A DNA stretch of 5,458 nt, from contig JADGHY010000150.1 of assembly GCA_019683625.1 (NCBI GenBank), forward strand, positions 1 to 5,458, in the 5' to 3' direction. Under the pieces are notes generated by a model. The model saw nothing but the letters and a program-made list of their open reading frames with translations, did not search any database and was not told the origin of the DNA. The stretch comes from Thermoflavifilum sp. GTDB taxonomy: Bacteria > Bacteroidota > Bacteroidia > Chitinophagales > Chitinophagaceae. This document shows positions 1 to 5,432 of the stretch, one piece after another; positions within the stretch are counted from its first letter, which is position 1, and each line of letters begins with the position of its first letter. Position numbers and translations under genes: made by a program.

Positions 1-69
1 GTTGGTCTATACTGGCATTTTGTGGATCTGGTATGGGTATTCGTATTTACCTGTTTTTATCTTTTGTAA
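1..69 (+). CDS. coxC: Cytochrome c oxidase subunit III, C-terminal end (partial)
   Basis: Only the last 22 codons and the TAA stop lie in the window; the gene begins upstream. The tail reads VGLYWHFVDLVWVFVFTCFY followed by LL and stop. The YWHFVD-x-VW pattern is the characteristic last transmembrane helix of the heme-copper oxidase subunit III family. Subunit III is an integral membrane subunit that stabilises the oxidase and supports proton uptake into subunit I. The next gene, a subunit IV, starts 23 bases downstream on the same strand with no terminator between them, so the two are probably co-transcribed. The call rests on a short fragment, but the motif is distinctive and the neighbour agrees. 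A quinol-oxidase subunit III cannot be excluded from the tail alone. Confidence 0.88.
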   Translation, partial: VGLYWHFVDLVWVFVFTCFYLL

Positions 70-92
70 TTTCAGATTAAAAAGCATGTGAT

Positions 93-491
93 ATGGAAAT
101 GGAACAACAGGCAACGATGGCTGCTACATTAGAAGATGAAAGCGCACATGCGTTTGATTCTACTGTGGCCCGTATCTGGCGTGTGTTTTGGATATTGCTG
201 ATTGTTACGCTGGTGGAAATTGCACTGGCTACAGTTCACTATTTTTTTGGGGTACCCCCTGTGTTATTGCGCAATGTAATATTTCTGAGCCTTACGCTGG
301 TAAAAGCATTTTATATTGTTGCCGAATTCATGCATTTGCGCCATGAGGTGAAGAATCTCATCCTATCTATCATGATTCCCCTGTTGCTTTTCATTTGGTT
401 TATCACGGCCTTTTTAACCGACGGCAATTCCTGGCGGGTAGATAGGGAAAGGCGTGTTACCCAAACCGAACAGGTGAGTCCGGCACCTTAA
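93..491 (+). CDS. Cytochrome c oxidase subunit IV family protein
   Basis: A 132-residue membrane protein with three predicted transmembrane helices at about residues 31-52, 60-80 and 89-108, a charged N-terminus and a short polar C-terminal tail. This is the usual size and layout of the prokaryotic cytochrome c oxidase subunit IV family (COX4_pro/CyoD-like). The segment KAFYIVAEFMHLRHE (residues 71-85), running from helix 2 into the following loop, is typical of Bacteroidota members. The family is a small accessory subunit thought to help assemble or stabilise the catalytic core; it binds no cofactor. The gene sits 23 bases after the subunit III stop and is probably the last gene of the structural operon, because a hairpin terminator follows at 527-560. 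The start at 93 has no Shine-Dalgarno sequence; a second in-frame ATG at 99 is equally possible and would shorten the protein by two residues. Confidence 0.9.
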   Translation: MEMEQQATMAATLEDESAHAFDSTVARIWRVFWILLIVTLVEIALATVHYFFGVPPVLLRNVIFLSLTLVKAFYIVAEFMHLRHEVKNLILSIMIPLLLFIWFITAFLTDGNSWRVDRERRVTQTEQVSPAP

Positions 492-497
492 AGCATA

Positions 498-515
498 GCA
501 AAAACAGATTTTTGC
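498..515. repeat. Short A/T-rich inverted repeat after the subunit IV gene
   Basis: GCAAAAA (498-504) and TTTTTGC (509-515) are perfect 7-base inverted arms around the 4-base loop CAGA, starting 7 bases after the subunit IV stop. The A-rich left arm and U-rich right arm resemble a weak intrinsic terminator, but the stem has only two G:C pairs. It may assist the stronger hairpin just downstream or protect the mRNA 3' end. The repeat is seen directly; its function is inference. Confidence 0.45.
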
Positions 516-526
516 CAATTATTCGT

Positions 527-560
527 ATGCAGGATGCTCCACACATCCTGCATTTTTATT
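527..560 (+). terminator. Rho-independent terminator after cytochrome oxidase subunit IV
   Basis: Perfect 9-base inverted repeat ATGCAGGAT (527-535) / ATCCTGCAT (545-553) around a 9-base loop, running directly into a T-rich tract (five T at 553-557, then ATT). It lies 36 bases after the subunit IV stop codon and before the SCO-like gene, so it should end or attenuate transcription of the structural oxidase genes. Confidence 0.75.
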
Positions 561-588
561 GTATTTTACCGAACTTCGTTTATCTTAA
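558..588 (+). promoter_or_regulatory. Candidate Bacteroidota promoter for the SCO-like gene
   Basis: ATTG at 558-561 could serve as the -33 element. After a 19-base spacer, TATCTTAA at 581-588 matches six of eight positions of the Bacteroidota -7 consensus TAnnTTTG. The consensus spacing is about 19-21 bases. The element begins inside the tail of the preceding terminator and ends 9 bases before the ATG at 598, so the mRNA leader would be only a few bases long. The box is imperfect, hence moderate confidence. Confidence 0.45.
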
Positions 589-597
589 ACAAGTTCC

Positions 598-1272
598 ATG
601 CAGCGGCGCAATTTAAAAATGCTTCTGGGCTTTGTGCTCATCTTTCTGCTGCCTTTGATTGGCTTTTGGGCCATCGTACATTTCAGCAAACGCGATCTGA
701 ATATGCCCGGTTATTATTTCGACCGGATTGATTCTGTGCGCACTGCTGAAGGTTGGGTTTATGATACGGCTTACTACCGGTTGAATGATGTACATTTTAC
801 GAATCAATTGCATCAGCCCATCACCCTTAAGGCCTTGCAAGGTAAAATTGTGCTGATCAGTTTTTACTGTTTCAGTTGCCAGGATGATTCGGGATATTAT
901 TGGTTGAAACGCTTGAAAATTGTACAAGATGCTTTTCGCAAAAATGATTCTTCTTTGCTGCTGTTAACCATTTCCTATAATCCGTTGGAAGATCGCGTAG
1001 AAATATTAAGAAATGTTGCTGATCAGTTGCACATTGATCAGGACAGCTGGTGGTTTCTTACCACAGATACTGCACATGCCGATCAGCTTAACTCGATGTT
1101 GTTCAATATTGGCATCAATATGCCATTGGAACAGCTTTCTGATACTACTTCCTGGGTTTTGCTCGATAAGCATCAATACGTAAGAGGCTATTATAGTCCG
1201 GCCGATACCAGCCAATTGCCGGTCTGCCTGAACGATATTGCGCTATTGATGCTCGAAAAAGAAAAAAGATAA
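598..1272 (+). CDS. SCO1/SenC-family thioredoxin-fold protein with altered metal site
   Basis: A 224-residue protein with one N-terminal membrane anchor (about residues 8-28) and a periplasm-facing thioredoxin-like domain. SCO proteins deliver copper to, or reduce the cysteines of, the CuA site of cytochrome c oxidase subunit II. Family-like segments are the GKIVLISFY strand (82-90) ahead of the cysteines, SYNPLEDRVEILRNVAD (126-142), WWFLTTD (151-157) and WVLLDKHQYVRGYY (186-199). Its place between oxidase subunit IV and a DUF420 gene supports this role. The active site is unusual: cysteines 91 and 94 form CFSC, a CxxC, where SCO proteins normally have CxxxC. The usual histidine shortly before the VLLDK strand is replaced by the stretch DTTSW (182-186). 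It may therefore act as a thiol-disulfide reductase instead of a copper carrier, or have lost activity. The start at 598 puts a short basic n-region before the anchor; Met8 (619) is a less likely alternative. Confidence 0.82.
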   Translation: MQRRNLKMLLGFVLIFLLPLIGFWAIVHFSKRDLNMPGYYFDRIDSVRTAEGWVYDTAYYRLNDVHFTNQLHQPITLKALQGKIVLISFYCFSCQDDSGYYWLKRLKIVQDAFRKNDSSLLLLTISYNPLEDRVEILRNVADQLHIDQDSWWFLTTDTAHADQLNSMLFNIGINMPLEQLSDTTSWVLLDKHQYVRGYYSPADTSQLPVCLNDIALLMLEKEKR

Positions 1273-1285
1273 ACACGCATCCGCT

Positions 1286-1849
1286 ATGCTACCCAAACAA
1301 GCAGAAAGACAAACGCCATCCAGCAAATCCTCAACTTATACCGGTATCATTATCGGGATTTCTGTAATCATTCCCTTGGTGGTGGCAGCTTTGTTTTTCC
1401 TTCCTCATCCCAATATTCAGGTAGGTTTTCAGCTTAGCCTGTTGCCATTTTTTAATGCCATCTGCAATTCCATTACAGCCATTTTGTTGTTGGGAAGTTT
1501 GTATTTCATTAAGCATGGTGAGCGCCAGTGGCACATGCGATGCAATTTGGCTGCAGTGGGGCTTTCAGTGCTGTTTCTGATTTCGTACGTCATTTATCAC
1601 AGCCTTGCGCCCGAAACCCATTTCGGCGGAAAAGGTTTCATTCGGTATGTGTATTTTTTCATTTTAATCACCCATATCTTGTTAGCCGCTGTGATTGTGC
1701 CTTTTGTTCTCATCACGCTATTGCGGGCACTTCAGGGAAATTTCGATCGGCATAAGAAAATTGCCCGCATCACCTGGCCATTATGGTTCTATGTGGCCGT
1801 AAGCGGCGTGTTGGTATATATCCTGATCTCGCCTTATTATCCACATTGA
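1286..1849 (+). CDS. ctaM: DUF420 family membrane protein, CtaM-like oxidase maturation factor
   Basis: A 187-residue protein with about five transmembrane helices (near residues 19-39, 50-74, 87-107, 120-146 and 163-182). It carries hallmarks of the DUF420/YozB/CtaM family: LPFFNAICNS (53-62), H83 in a short hydrophilic loop, SYVIYH (100-105), the GGKGFIRYVYFFILITH segment (114-130), RHKKIAR (155-161) and WPLWFYVAVSGVLVY (164-178). The conserved histidines H83, H105, H130 and H156 are candidate metal or heme ligands. In Firmicutes, CtaM is needed for function of aa3/caa3-type oxidases; the biochemical step is not settled. The gene starts 13 bases after the SCO-like stop with no terminator or clear promoter between them, so the pair is probably one transcript serving oxidase assembly. 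The family assignment is strong; the CtaM role in this organism is inferred from homology and location. Confidence 0.85.
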   Translation: MLPKQAERQTPSSKSSTYTGIIIGISVIIPLVVAALFFLPHPNIQVGFQLSLLPFFNAICNSITAILLLGSLYFIKHGERQWHMRCNLAAVGLSVLFLISYVIYHSLAPETHFGGKGFIRYVYFFILITHILLAAVIVPFVLITLLRALQGNFDRHKKIARITWPLWFYVAVSGVLVYILISPYYPH

Positions 1850-1861
1850 GCCATAGCTTCG

Positions 1862-1869
1862 TAACTTTG
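1862..1869 (+). promoter_or_regulatory. -7 box of the dusB promoter
   Basis: TAACTTTG is an exact match to the Bacteroidota -7 consensus TAnnTTTG. It lies in the 29-base gap after the DUF420 gene and ends 9 bases before the dusB ATG. No convincing TTTG -33 element is present at 19-21 bases upstream; the nearest TTG (1846-1848) is only 13 bases away. Its position favours the ATG at 1879 and implies a nearly leaderless message. Confidence 0.55.
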
Positions 1870-1878
1870 TATGGTATT

Positions 1879-2892
1879 ATGGTGCAGATTGGTTCCATCA
1901 AGCTTCCCGATTTTCCCTTGTTGCTGGCGCCCATGGAAGATGTGAGCGATCCTCCCTTTCGGGCCGTATGCAAAGCACAGGGGGCCGATTTGATGTACAC
2001 AGAATTCGTTTCCTCGGAGGGTTTGATTCGCGATGCCATGAAAAGCCGCAAAAAGCTGGACATCTTCGATACGGAACGTCCGATAGGGATTCAGCTATTT
2101 GGCGGTGATGAAGAAGTGATGGCCGAAGCGGCCCAGATTGCAGAAGCCGCTCAGCCCGACTTACTGGATATCAACTACGGCTGTCCGGTAAAAAAGGTGG
2201 TGTGTAAAGGAGCCGGGGCTGCTATCCTGAAAGATGTACCTAAAATGGTGCGATTGACAGCGGCTATCGTGAAATCAACCCGTTTGCCCGTGACGGTAAA
2301 AACCCGCCTCGGCTGGGATGAACAATCGAAGAACATTGTGGAGGTAGCGGAACGCCTGCAGGATGTAGGCATTCAGGCTATCACCATCCACGGACGTACC
2401 CGCACCCAGATGTACAAGGGTGAGGCCGACTGGACGTTGATTGGGGAAGTGAAAAATAACCCACGCATCCATATCCCTGTATTTGGCAACGGAGATGTAG
2501 ATAGCCCCGAAAAAGCACTGGAGATGAAGCGGCGCTATGGCGTGGATGGTATAATGATTGGCCGGGCTGCCATCGGGTACCCCTGGATTTTCCGCGAAAT
2601 CAAGCATTTCCTGCAAACTGGTGAACACCTGCCACCGCCTTCTGTCTCGGAACGAGTGGCAGTATGCCTCAAACACCTGCACGCTGCCGTAGCCTGGAAG
2701 GGTGAACGCGTAGGCGTGGTGGAAATGCGTTGCCATTATGGTCATTATTTCAAGAACCTCCCTGCCATCCGCGATTATAAGTCACGCCTGATGCAGGCTA
2801 CCACCCTCGCAGAGGTGGAAGATATTCTCCATGAAATTGCGTTTCATTACGCAGCAGAAGAAAACATTTCCTTGCCCAGCCCGGTTTCTTAG
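1879..2892 (+). CDS. dusB: tRNA-dihydrouridine synthase DusB
   Basis: A 337-residue cytosolic flavoenzyme that reduces specific uridines in the tRNA D-loop to dihydrouridine using FMN and NAD(P)H. Visible family motifs in order are LLLAPMEDVSDPPFR (14-28, N-terminal FMN-binding strand), IGIQLFGGD (69-77), DINYGCPVKKV (97-107) with the catalytic cysteine C102, VTVKTRLGWD (138-147, flavin-contacting K141), the HGRTR segment with H171, NGDV (204-207), and GVDGIMIGRAAIGYPWIF (221-238, FMN phosphate site). A helical tRNA-binding domain follows. Length is normal for DusB. An upstream in-frame ATG at 1783 would add 32 residues and overlap the DUF420 gene by 67 bases; it is rejected because 1879 yields the standard MVQIG-type N-terminus and a consensus -7 box ends at 1869. 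The gene is probably constitutive; no functional link to the oxidase genes is evident. Confidence 0.95.
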   Translation: MVQIGSIKLPDFPLLLAPMEDVSDPPFRAVCKAQGADLMYTEFVSSEGLIRDAMKSRKKLDIFDTERPIGIQLFGGDEEVMAEAAQIAEAAQPDLLDINYGCPVKKVVCKGAGAAILKDVPKMVRLTAAIVKSTRLPVTVKTRLGWDEQSKNIVEVAERLQDVGIQAITIHGRTRTQMYKGEADWTLIGEVKNNPRIHIPVFGNGDVDSPEKALEMKRRYGVDGIMIGRAAIGYPWIFREIKHFLQTGEHLPPPSVSERVAVCLKHLHAAVAWKGERVGVVEMRCHYGHYFKNLPAIRDYKSRLMQATTLAEVEDILHEIAFHYAAEENISLPSPVS

Positions 2893-2920
2893 ATAATATC
2901 TTGTATTTCTTTTGTTTGAA

Positions 2921-2932
2921 AGAAAATTTTCT
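2921..2932. repeat. 12-base palindrome upstream of proC
   Basis: AGAAAATTTTCT is a perfect palindrome in the 89-base gap between dusB and proC, 14 bases upstream of the -7-like box. Its position would suit an operator site, but an all-A/T core of this kind is common in an A/T-rich spacer, so this may be chance. A smaller palindrome, AGATA-A-TATCT, spans 2891-2901 over the dusB stop. No clear dusB terminator with a T-tract was found in this gap. Confidence 0.25.
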
Positions 2933-2945
2933 AATCTTTTCCCGT

Positions 2946-2953
2946 TAACTTTA
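2946..2953 (+). promoter_or_regulatory. -7 box of the proC promoter
   Basis: TAACTTTA matches seven of eight positions of TAnnTTTG. Two TTTG copies (2911-2914, 2915-2918) lie upstream, but at a 27-base or longer spacing, more than the usual 19-21, so the -33 element is uncertain. Transcription would start near 2958-2961, giving a leader of about 20-25 bases to the ATG at 2982. It would also exclude the in-frame GTG at 2955 as a start codon. Confidence 0.45.
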
Positions 2954-2981
2954 CGTGTCCTCAAAATCAAAATTTATTAGC

Positions 2982-3794
2982 ATGCCAGCTATGGCTTTTT
3001 CACGCATTGCCATCATTGGTGGCGGCAATCTGGGCACCTCCATTGTGGAAGGGTTGTTGCAGACAGGTTTTTTATTACCCGATCAGCTCATGGTAACCCG
3101 CCGCAACCTTGCACCTATTCGGTATTTGGAACAAAAAGGCGTGCAGTTGCTCACCAGCAACACATCAGCCGTCGAACAGGCTAATGTGGTGATTCTTGCC
3201 GTGAAACCCTATAACGTAAAAGATGTGCTCACGGAAATAGCTCCTGTGCTGACTCCGGAAAAACATTTGTTGATCAGTGTGGTAACGGGAGTAACCATAG
3301 ATGAACTCCATGCATGGATAGCCAAACCTATAGCCATCATCCGGGCAATGCCCAACACGGCTATCGCCATTCGTGAATCTATGACTTGCCTGAGCTTTAA
3401 AAAAGCCACCCCCGAGCAAATCACCTGGACGGAACAACTTTTCAATCAATTAGGCAAAGCCATCATCATTGATGAAAAACTCATGGATGCGGCTACCATT
3501 TTAGGGGCCTGTGGCATTGCTTATGCCTTGCGTTTTATCCGAGCCAGTATCCAGGGCGGAATTGAAATCGGATTTGATGCCCGTACGGCCAACCTCATTG
3601 CTGCACAGACCGTGAAAGGGGCGGCCGAATTGCTGATCCGGGGTAACCGGCATCCGGAAGAAGAAATTGATAAGGTAACCACGCCTAAAGGCTGTACCAT
3701 TGCGGGTTTAAATGAGATGGAACACCAGGGTTTCAGTTCTTCGTTAATCAAAGGCATTACCGTCTCCTACCGAAAAATTGCCCGAGACGATTAA
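2982..3794 (+). CDS. proC: Pyrroline-5-carboxylate reductase
   Basis: A 270-residue cytosolic enzyme that reduces pyrroline-5-carboxylate to L-proline with NAD(P)H, the last step of proline synthesis. The N-terminal Rossmann fold shows the dinucleotide loop GGGNLG (13-18), the VVILAVKP strand (69-76), ISVVTGV (98-104) and the family motif RAMPNTA (121-127). The C-terminal helical dimerisation and substrate domain carries LGACGIAYALRFIRA (174-188), QTVKGAAELL (209-218) and VTTPKGCTIAGLNEME (232-247), the counterpart of the usual VTSPGGTT segment. Length is normal. GACGIAY stands where many ProC proteins have GSGPAY, which I believe is a lineage variant. The start at 2982 is preferred; ATG 2991 would remove three residues, and GTG 2955 probably lies upstream of the transcription start. 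It appears to be a single-gene unit, with a terminator immediately after the stop. Confidence 0.94.
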   Translation: MPAMAFSRIAIIGGGNLGTSIVEGLLQTGFLLPDQLMVTRRNLAPIRYLEQKGVQLLTSNTSAVEQANVVILAVKPYNVKDVLTEIAPVLTPEKHLLISVVTGVTIDELHAWIAKPIAIIRAMPNTAIAIRESMTCLSFKKATPEQITWTEQLFNQLGKAIIIDEKLMDAATILGACGIAYALRFIRASIQGGIEIGFDARTANLIAAQTVKGAAELLIRGNRHPEEEIDKVTTPKGCTIAGLNEMEHQGFSSSLIKGITVSYRKIARDD

Positions 3795-3825
3795 GGCCCG
3801 CCTGCCTGGGGCAGACGAGCCTTTT
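3793..3825 (+). terminator. Terminator after proC, in the convergent gap
   Basis: A 14-base stem (arms 3793-3806 and 3810-3823, 12 of 14 paired with two C-A mismatches) around a 3-base loop, beginning within the proC stop codon and ending in TTTT (3822-3825). The GC-rich stem and T-run suit a terminator for proC. It lies in the 56-base gap between convergent genes, so it could also slow transcription from the ferritin-like operon, but on that strand the tail (CCTTAATCG) is poor in T. Confidence 0.65.
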
Positions 3826-3850
3826 GCCTGAGCTATGCTATGATCAGCGG

Positions 3851-4690
3851 TTAAGATTTGATGAACAACTTGGCTATGGCCAATACCGATTGCATGTCCA
3901 AGGGTTCGTCAAACGCCTCGGAGGCAGCGCTGGCGCTAATAGAAAGTCCGCCTATGCCCGTGATTTGCACACCTGCCTGCACGGTGTTTTCTTCTCCTGC
4001 GTAAACAGGTTGCACAGCCGACCCGATGCCCCCTGTATCATTACCGGTGATCCAGGGTTTGACAGTATTGCTGAAACCATTGAGGCGCCGCATCAGCCTG
4101 ATCTTGGACGCATGCCTGGCCTCTACGGAATGGATGTTCAGAGCGGCCTGCAACACGGTGCTGTTGCTCATCACATTAGCAGCCTGTCCCTTATAAGCCC
4201 TTACGCCCGTATCTTCAAAAGCCTGAGCCACGGCCAAAAAGGTTTGGTAGTTGGAGAAAACATCCGGAAAGGTACCTCCGGCGGTGAAATCAAAATTGGG
4301 TTTATCAGCCGGTGTACCACCCAGTTGCGGAATCACGGCCTTCAGGAAATTGACATGCGCCGTTTCATCGGTACTGATTTTCTGAATGGCGGTAAGATCA
4401 GCACTGTTGGGGATCAATGCGCTTCCTTGAGCTGCTCCCATGCTGTAATAGGTAGCTTCCAGATATTCCAGCGTAAGTGCATAATTTAAAATGTCTACCA
4501 CGCTGGCCGAAGTATTGCTTTGTCCATAAGCCTTATTCAACATGGCGCCCAGGGCAAGCGGAAGTGCTGCAAGCGAAAGTTTTTTGCCTATGTGTGCAAA
4601 CTCTTTCATGGCTTCACGCCTGGTATCCAGGCGCTGATATACTTCGGGATCTATTTCTTCAAGAGCCCGGAAAATACGATACATGTTCAT
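3851..4690 (-). CDS. Ferritin-like domain protein, Tat-like signal, exported
   Basis: A 279-residue member of the Ferritin_2 (PF13668) type, a four-helix-bundle family related to di-iron ferritin-like proteins. Helix motifs are ILNYALTLEYLEATYY (67-82), STDETAHVNFL (106-116), AVAQAFEDTGVRAY (153-166) and SVEARHA (188-194). E78, E109/H112, E159 and E190/H193 fit a di-iron ligand set of E, ExxH, E, ExxH. The N-terminus has TRREAMK (23-29), a degenerate twin-arginine motif, then a hydrophobic run (38-51) and a likely cleavage site after AYG (54-56); with no lipobox it should be a soluble periplasmic protein. The n-region is unusually long (about 23 residues). A C-terminal extension after about residue 204 is rich in Gly, Thr and Ala and ends in VLAIAKLFIK (269-278). 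It lies 40 bases downstream of a paralogue on the same strand, so they are probably co-transcribed. Iron oxidation, storage or peroxide defence are possible roles; none is proven. Confidence 0.85.
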   Translation of the reverse strand: MNMYRIFRALEEIDPEVYQRLDTRREAMKEFAHIGKKLSLAALPLALGAMLNKAYGQSNTSASVVDILNYALTLEYLEATYYSMGAAQGSALIPNSADLTAIQKISTDETAHVNFLKAVIPQLGGTPADKPNFDFTAGGTFPDVFSNYQTFLAVAQAFEDTGVRAYKGQAANVMSNSTVLQAALNIHSVEARHASKIRLMRRLNGFSNTVKPWITGNDTGGIGSAVQPVYAGEENTVQAGVQITGIGGLSISASAASEAFDEPLDMQSVLAIAKLFIKS

Positions 4691-4730
4691 GGTAAAATGA
4701 TTTTAAATGATGGAAAAATACATGGTACAA

Positions 4731-5432
4731 TCACTGCGGAAGGCCGCTGGCATTGATTTTGGTTTTGATATACGTACTGGCAATTACCAACACTTCGGAT
4801 GGCTTGCGCGATAAATCAAGTCCATTGTTATCTACCACATCGCTATCCACGAAGGTGTCTGACATCACCAGTTCGCGCAAATAAGCAGCATGACGCGCTT
4901 CAACGGAAACAATTTTACCGGCAAGGGTGAGATAATCTGGTGTTTGCAAATACACGCCTGCACCATTATAAGCCGAAACGCCAAGATCTTCAAAAGCTTT
5001 GGCTGTGGCTATCACGCTGCTGCGGCTGCTGAAATTAATGCTGCTGAAATCAAACTGCAGGCTGGCAATTGCACTTGTGCTCAAGGCTGCTTTGAAAAAT
5101 TCCCGATGAGCAATTTCATGATCACGAATATCCGTGAAGAAAGACAATTCCATGTCTGTAATACCGCTATAAGGCGTTTGCACGACCTGCGTATAGAAAG
5201 CGGCTTCTAACTGTTCTAAGGCATAAGCATAATTCAGAATTCCTACATCGCCACTTCCTAAATTTACTTCCTCTGCAGCAGGTGAACTGTTGTTGTCCTT
5301 GTGGCAACCAGCTGCCATGATCAATGCGGTAATACCAGCCGAGCCTAAACCGGCATACTTGAGAAAAGCCCTGCGAGGCAGTTTTTGCATGAGCCTTTCA
5401 TCTTGCAAGGGCTGCACATCCTGATGTTTCAT
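4731..5432 (-). CDS. Ferritin-like domain lipoprotein with Tat signal
   Basis: A 233-residue Ferritin_2-type protein and paralogue of the next gene in the operon. The N-terminus carries a textbook twin-arginine motif, PRRAFLK (19-25), a hydrophobic region (about 27-41) and the lipobox AAGC ending at C43, so it should be exported folded by Tat and lipid-anchored. The residues after the cysteine are HKDNNSS, then a linker to about residue 60. The bundle motifs are ILNYAYALEQLEAAFY (65-80), DHEIAHREFF (104-113), ATAKAFEDLGVSAY (142-155) and SVEARHA (176-182). The E76, E106/H109, E148 and E178/H181 set matches a di-iron site. The C-terminus ends with VLVIASTYIK (214-223) plus ten residues, much shorter than in its partner. 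No clear promoter is visible in the 26 bases before the start that remain in the window, so regulation cannot be judged. Tat export would suit a metal cofactor inserted in the cytoplasm. Confidence 0.87.
   Translation of the reverse strand: MKHQDVQPLQDERLMQKLPRRAFLKYAGLGSAGITALIMAAGCHKDNNSSPAAEEVNLGSGDVGILNYAYALEQLEAAFYTQVVQTPYSGITDMELSFFTDIRDHEIAHREFFKAALSTSAIASLQFDFSSINFSSRSSVIATAKAFEDLGVSAYNGAGVYLQTPDYLTLAGKIVSVEARHAAYLRELVMSDTFVDSDVVDNNGLDLSRKPSEVLVIASTYIKTKINASGLPQ

Noticed and set aside
534..731. A 65-codon open frame overlapping the SCO-like start
   Set aside because: It starts within the terminator hairpin, overlaps the SCO-like gene in another frame, and has no recognisable features.
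1783..1878. N-terminal extension of dusB from ATG 1783
   Set aside because: It would overlap the end of the DUF420 gene, adds residues foreign to DusB, and lies upstream of the consensus -7 box at 1862-1869.
2275..2745. A 156-codon open frame on the - strand inside dusB
   Set aside because: It is fully antisense to catalytic and FMN-binding parts of dusB, with no domain or promoter. It is a shadow frame.
2955..2981. GTG start for proC at 2955
   Set aside because: It lies two bases after the -7 box, so it would fall before the expected transcription start; the ATG at 2982 gives a normal ProC N-terminus.
3824..4489. A 221-codon open frame on the + strand
   Set aside because: It lies almost wholly antisense to the well-supported ferritin-like gene, shows no recognisable domain, is low-complexity in character, and begins inside the proC terminator. 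It is a shadow of the codon bias on the other strand.
4691..4730. Possible internal promoter between the two ferritin-like genes
   Set aside because: The 40-base gap is A/T-rich on the - strand, but no TAnnTTTG box with a spaced TTG was found, so co-transcription is the simpler reading.
4890..5210. A 106-codon + strand open frame
   Set aside because: It is antisense to the ferritin-like lipoprotein gene, with no domain or start signal.
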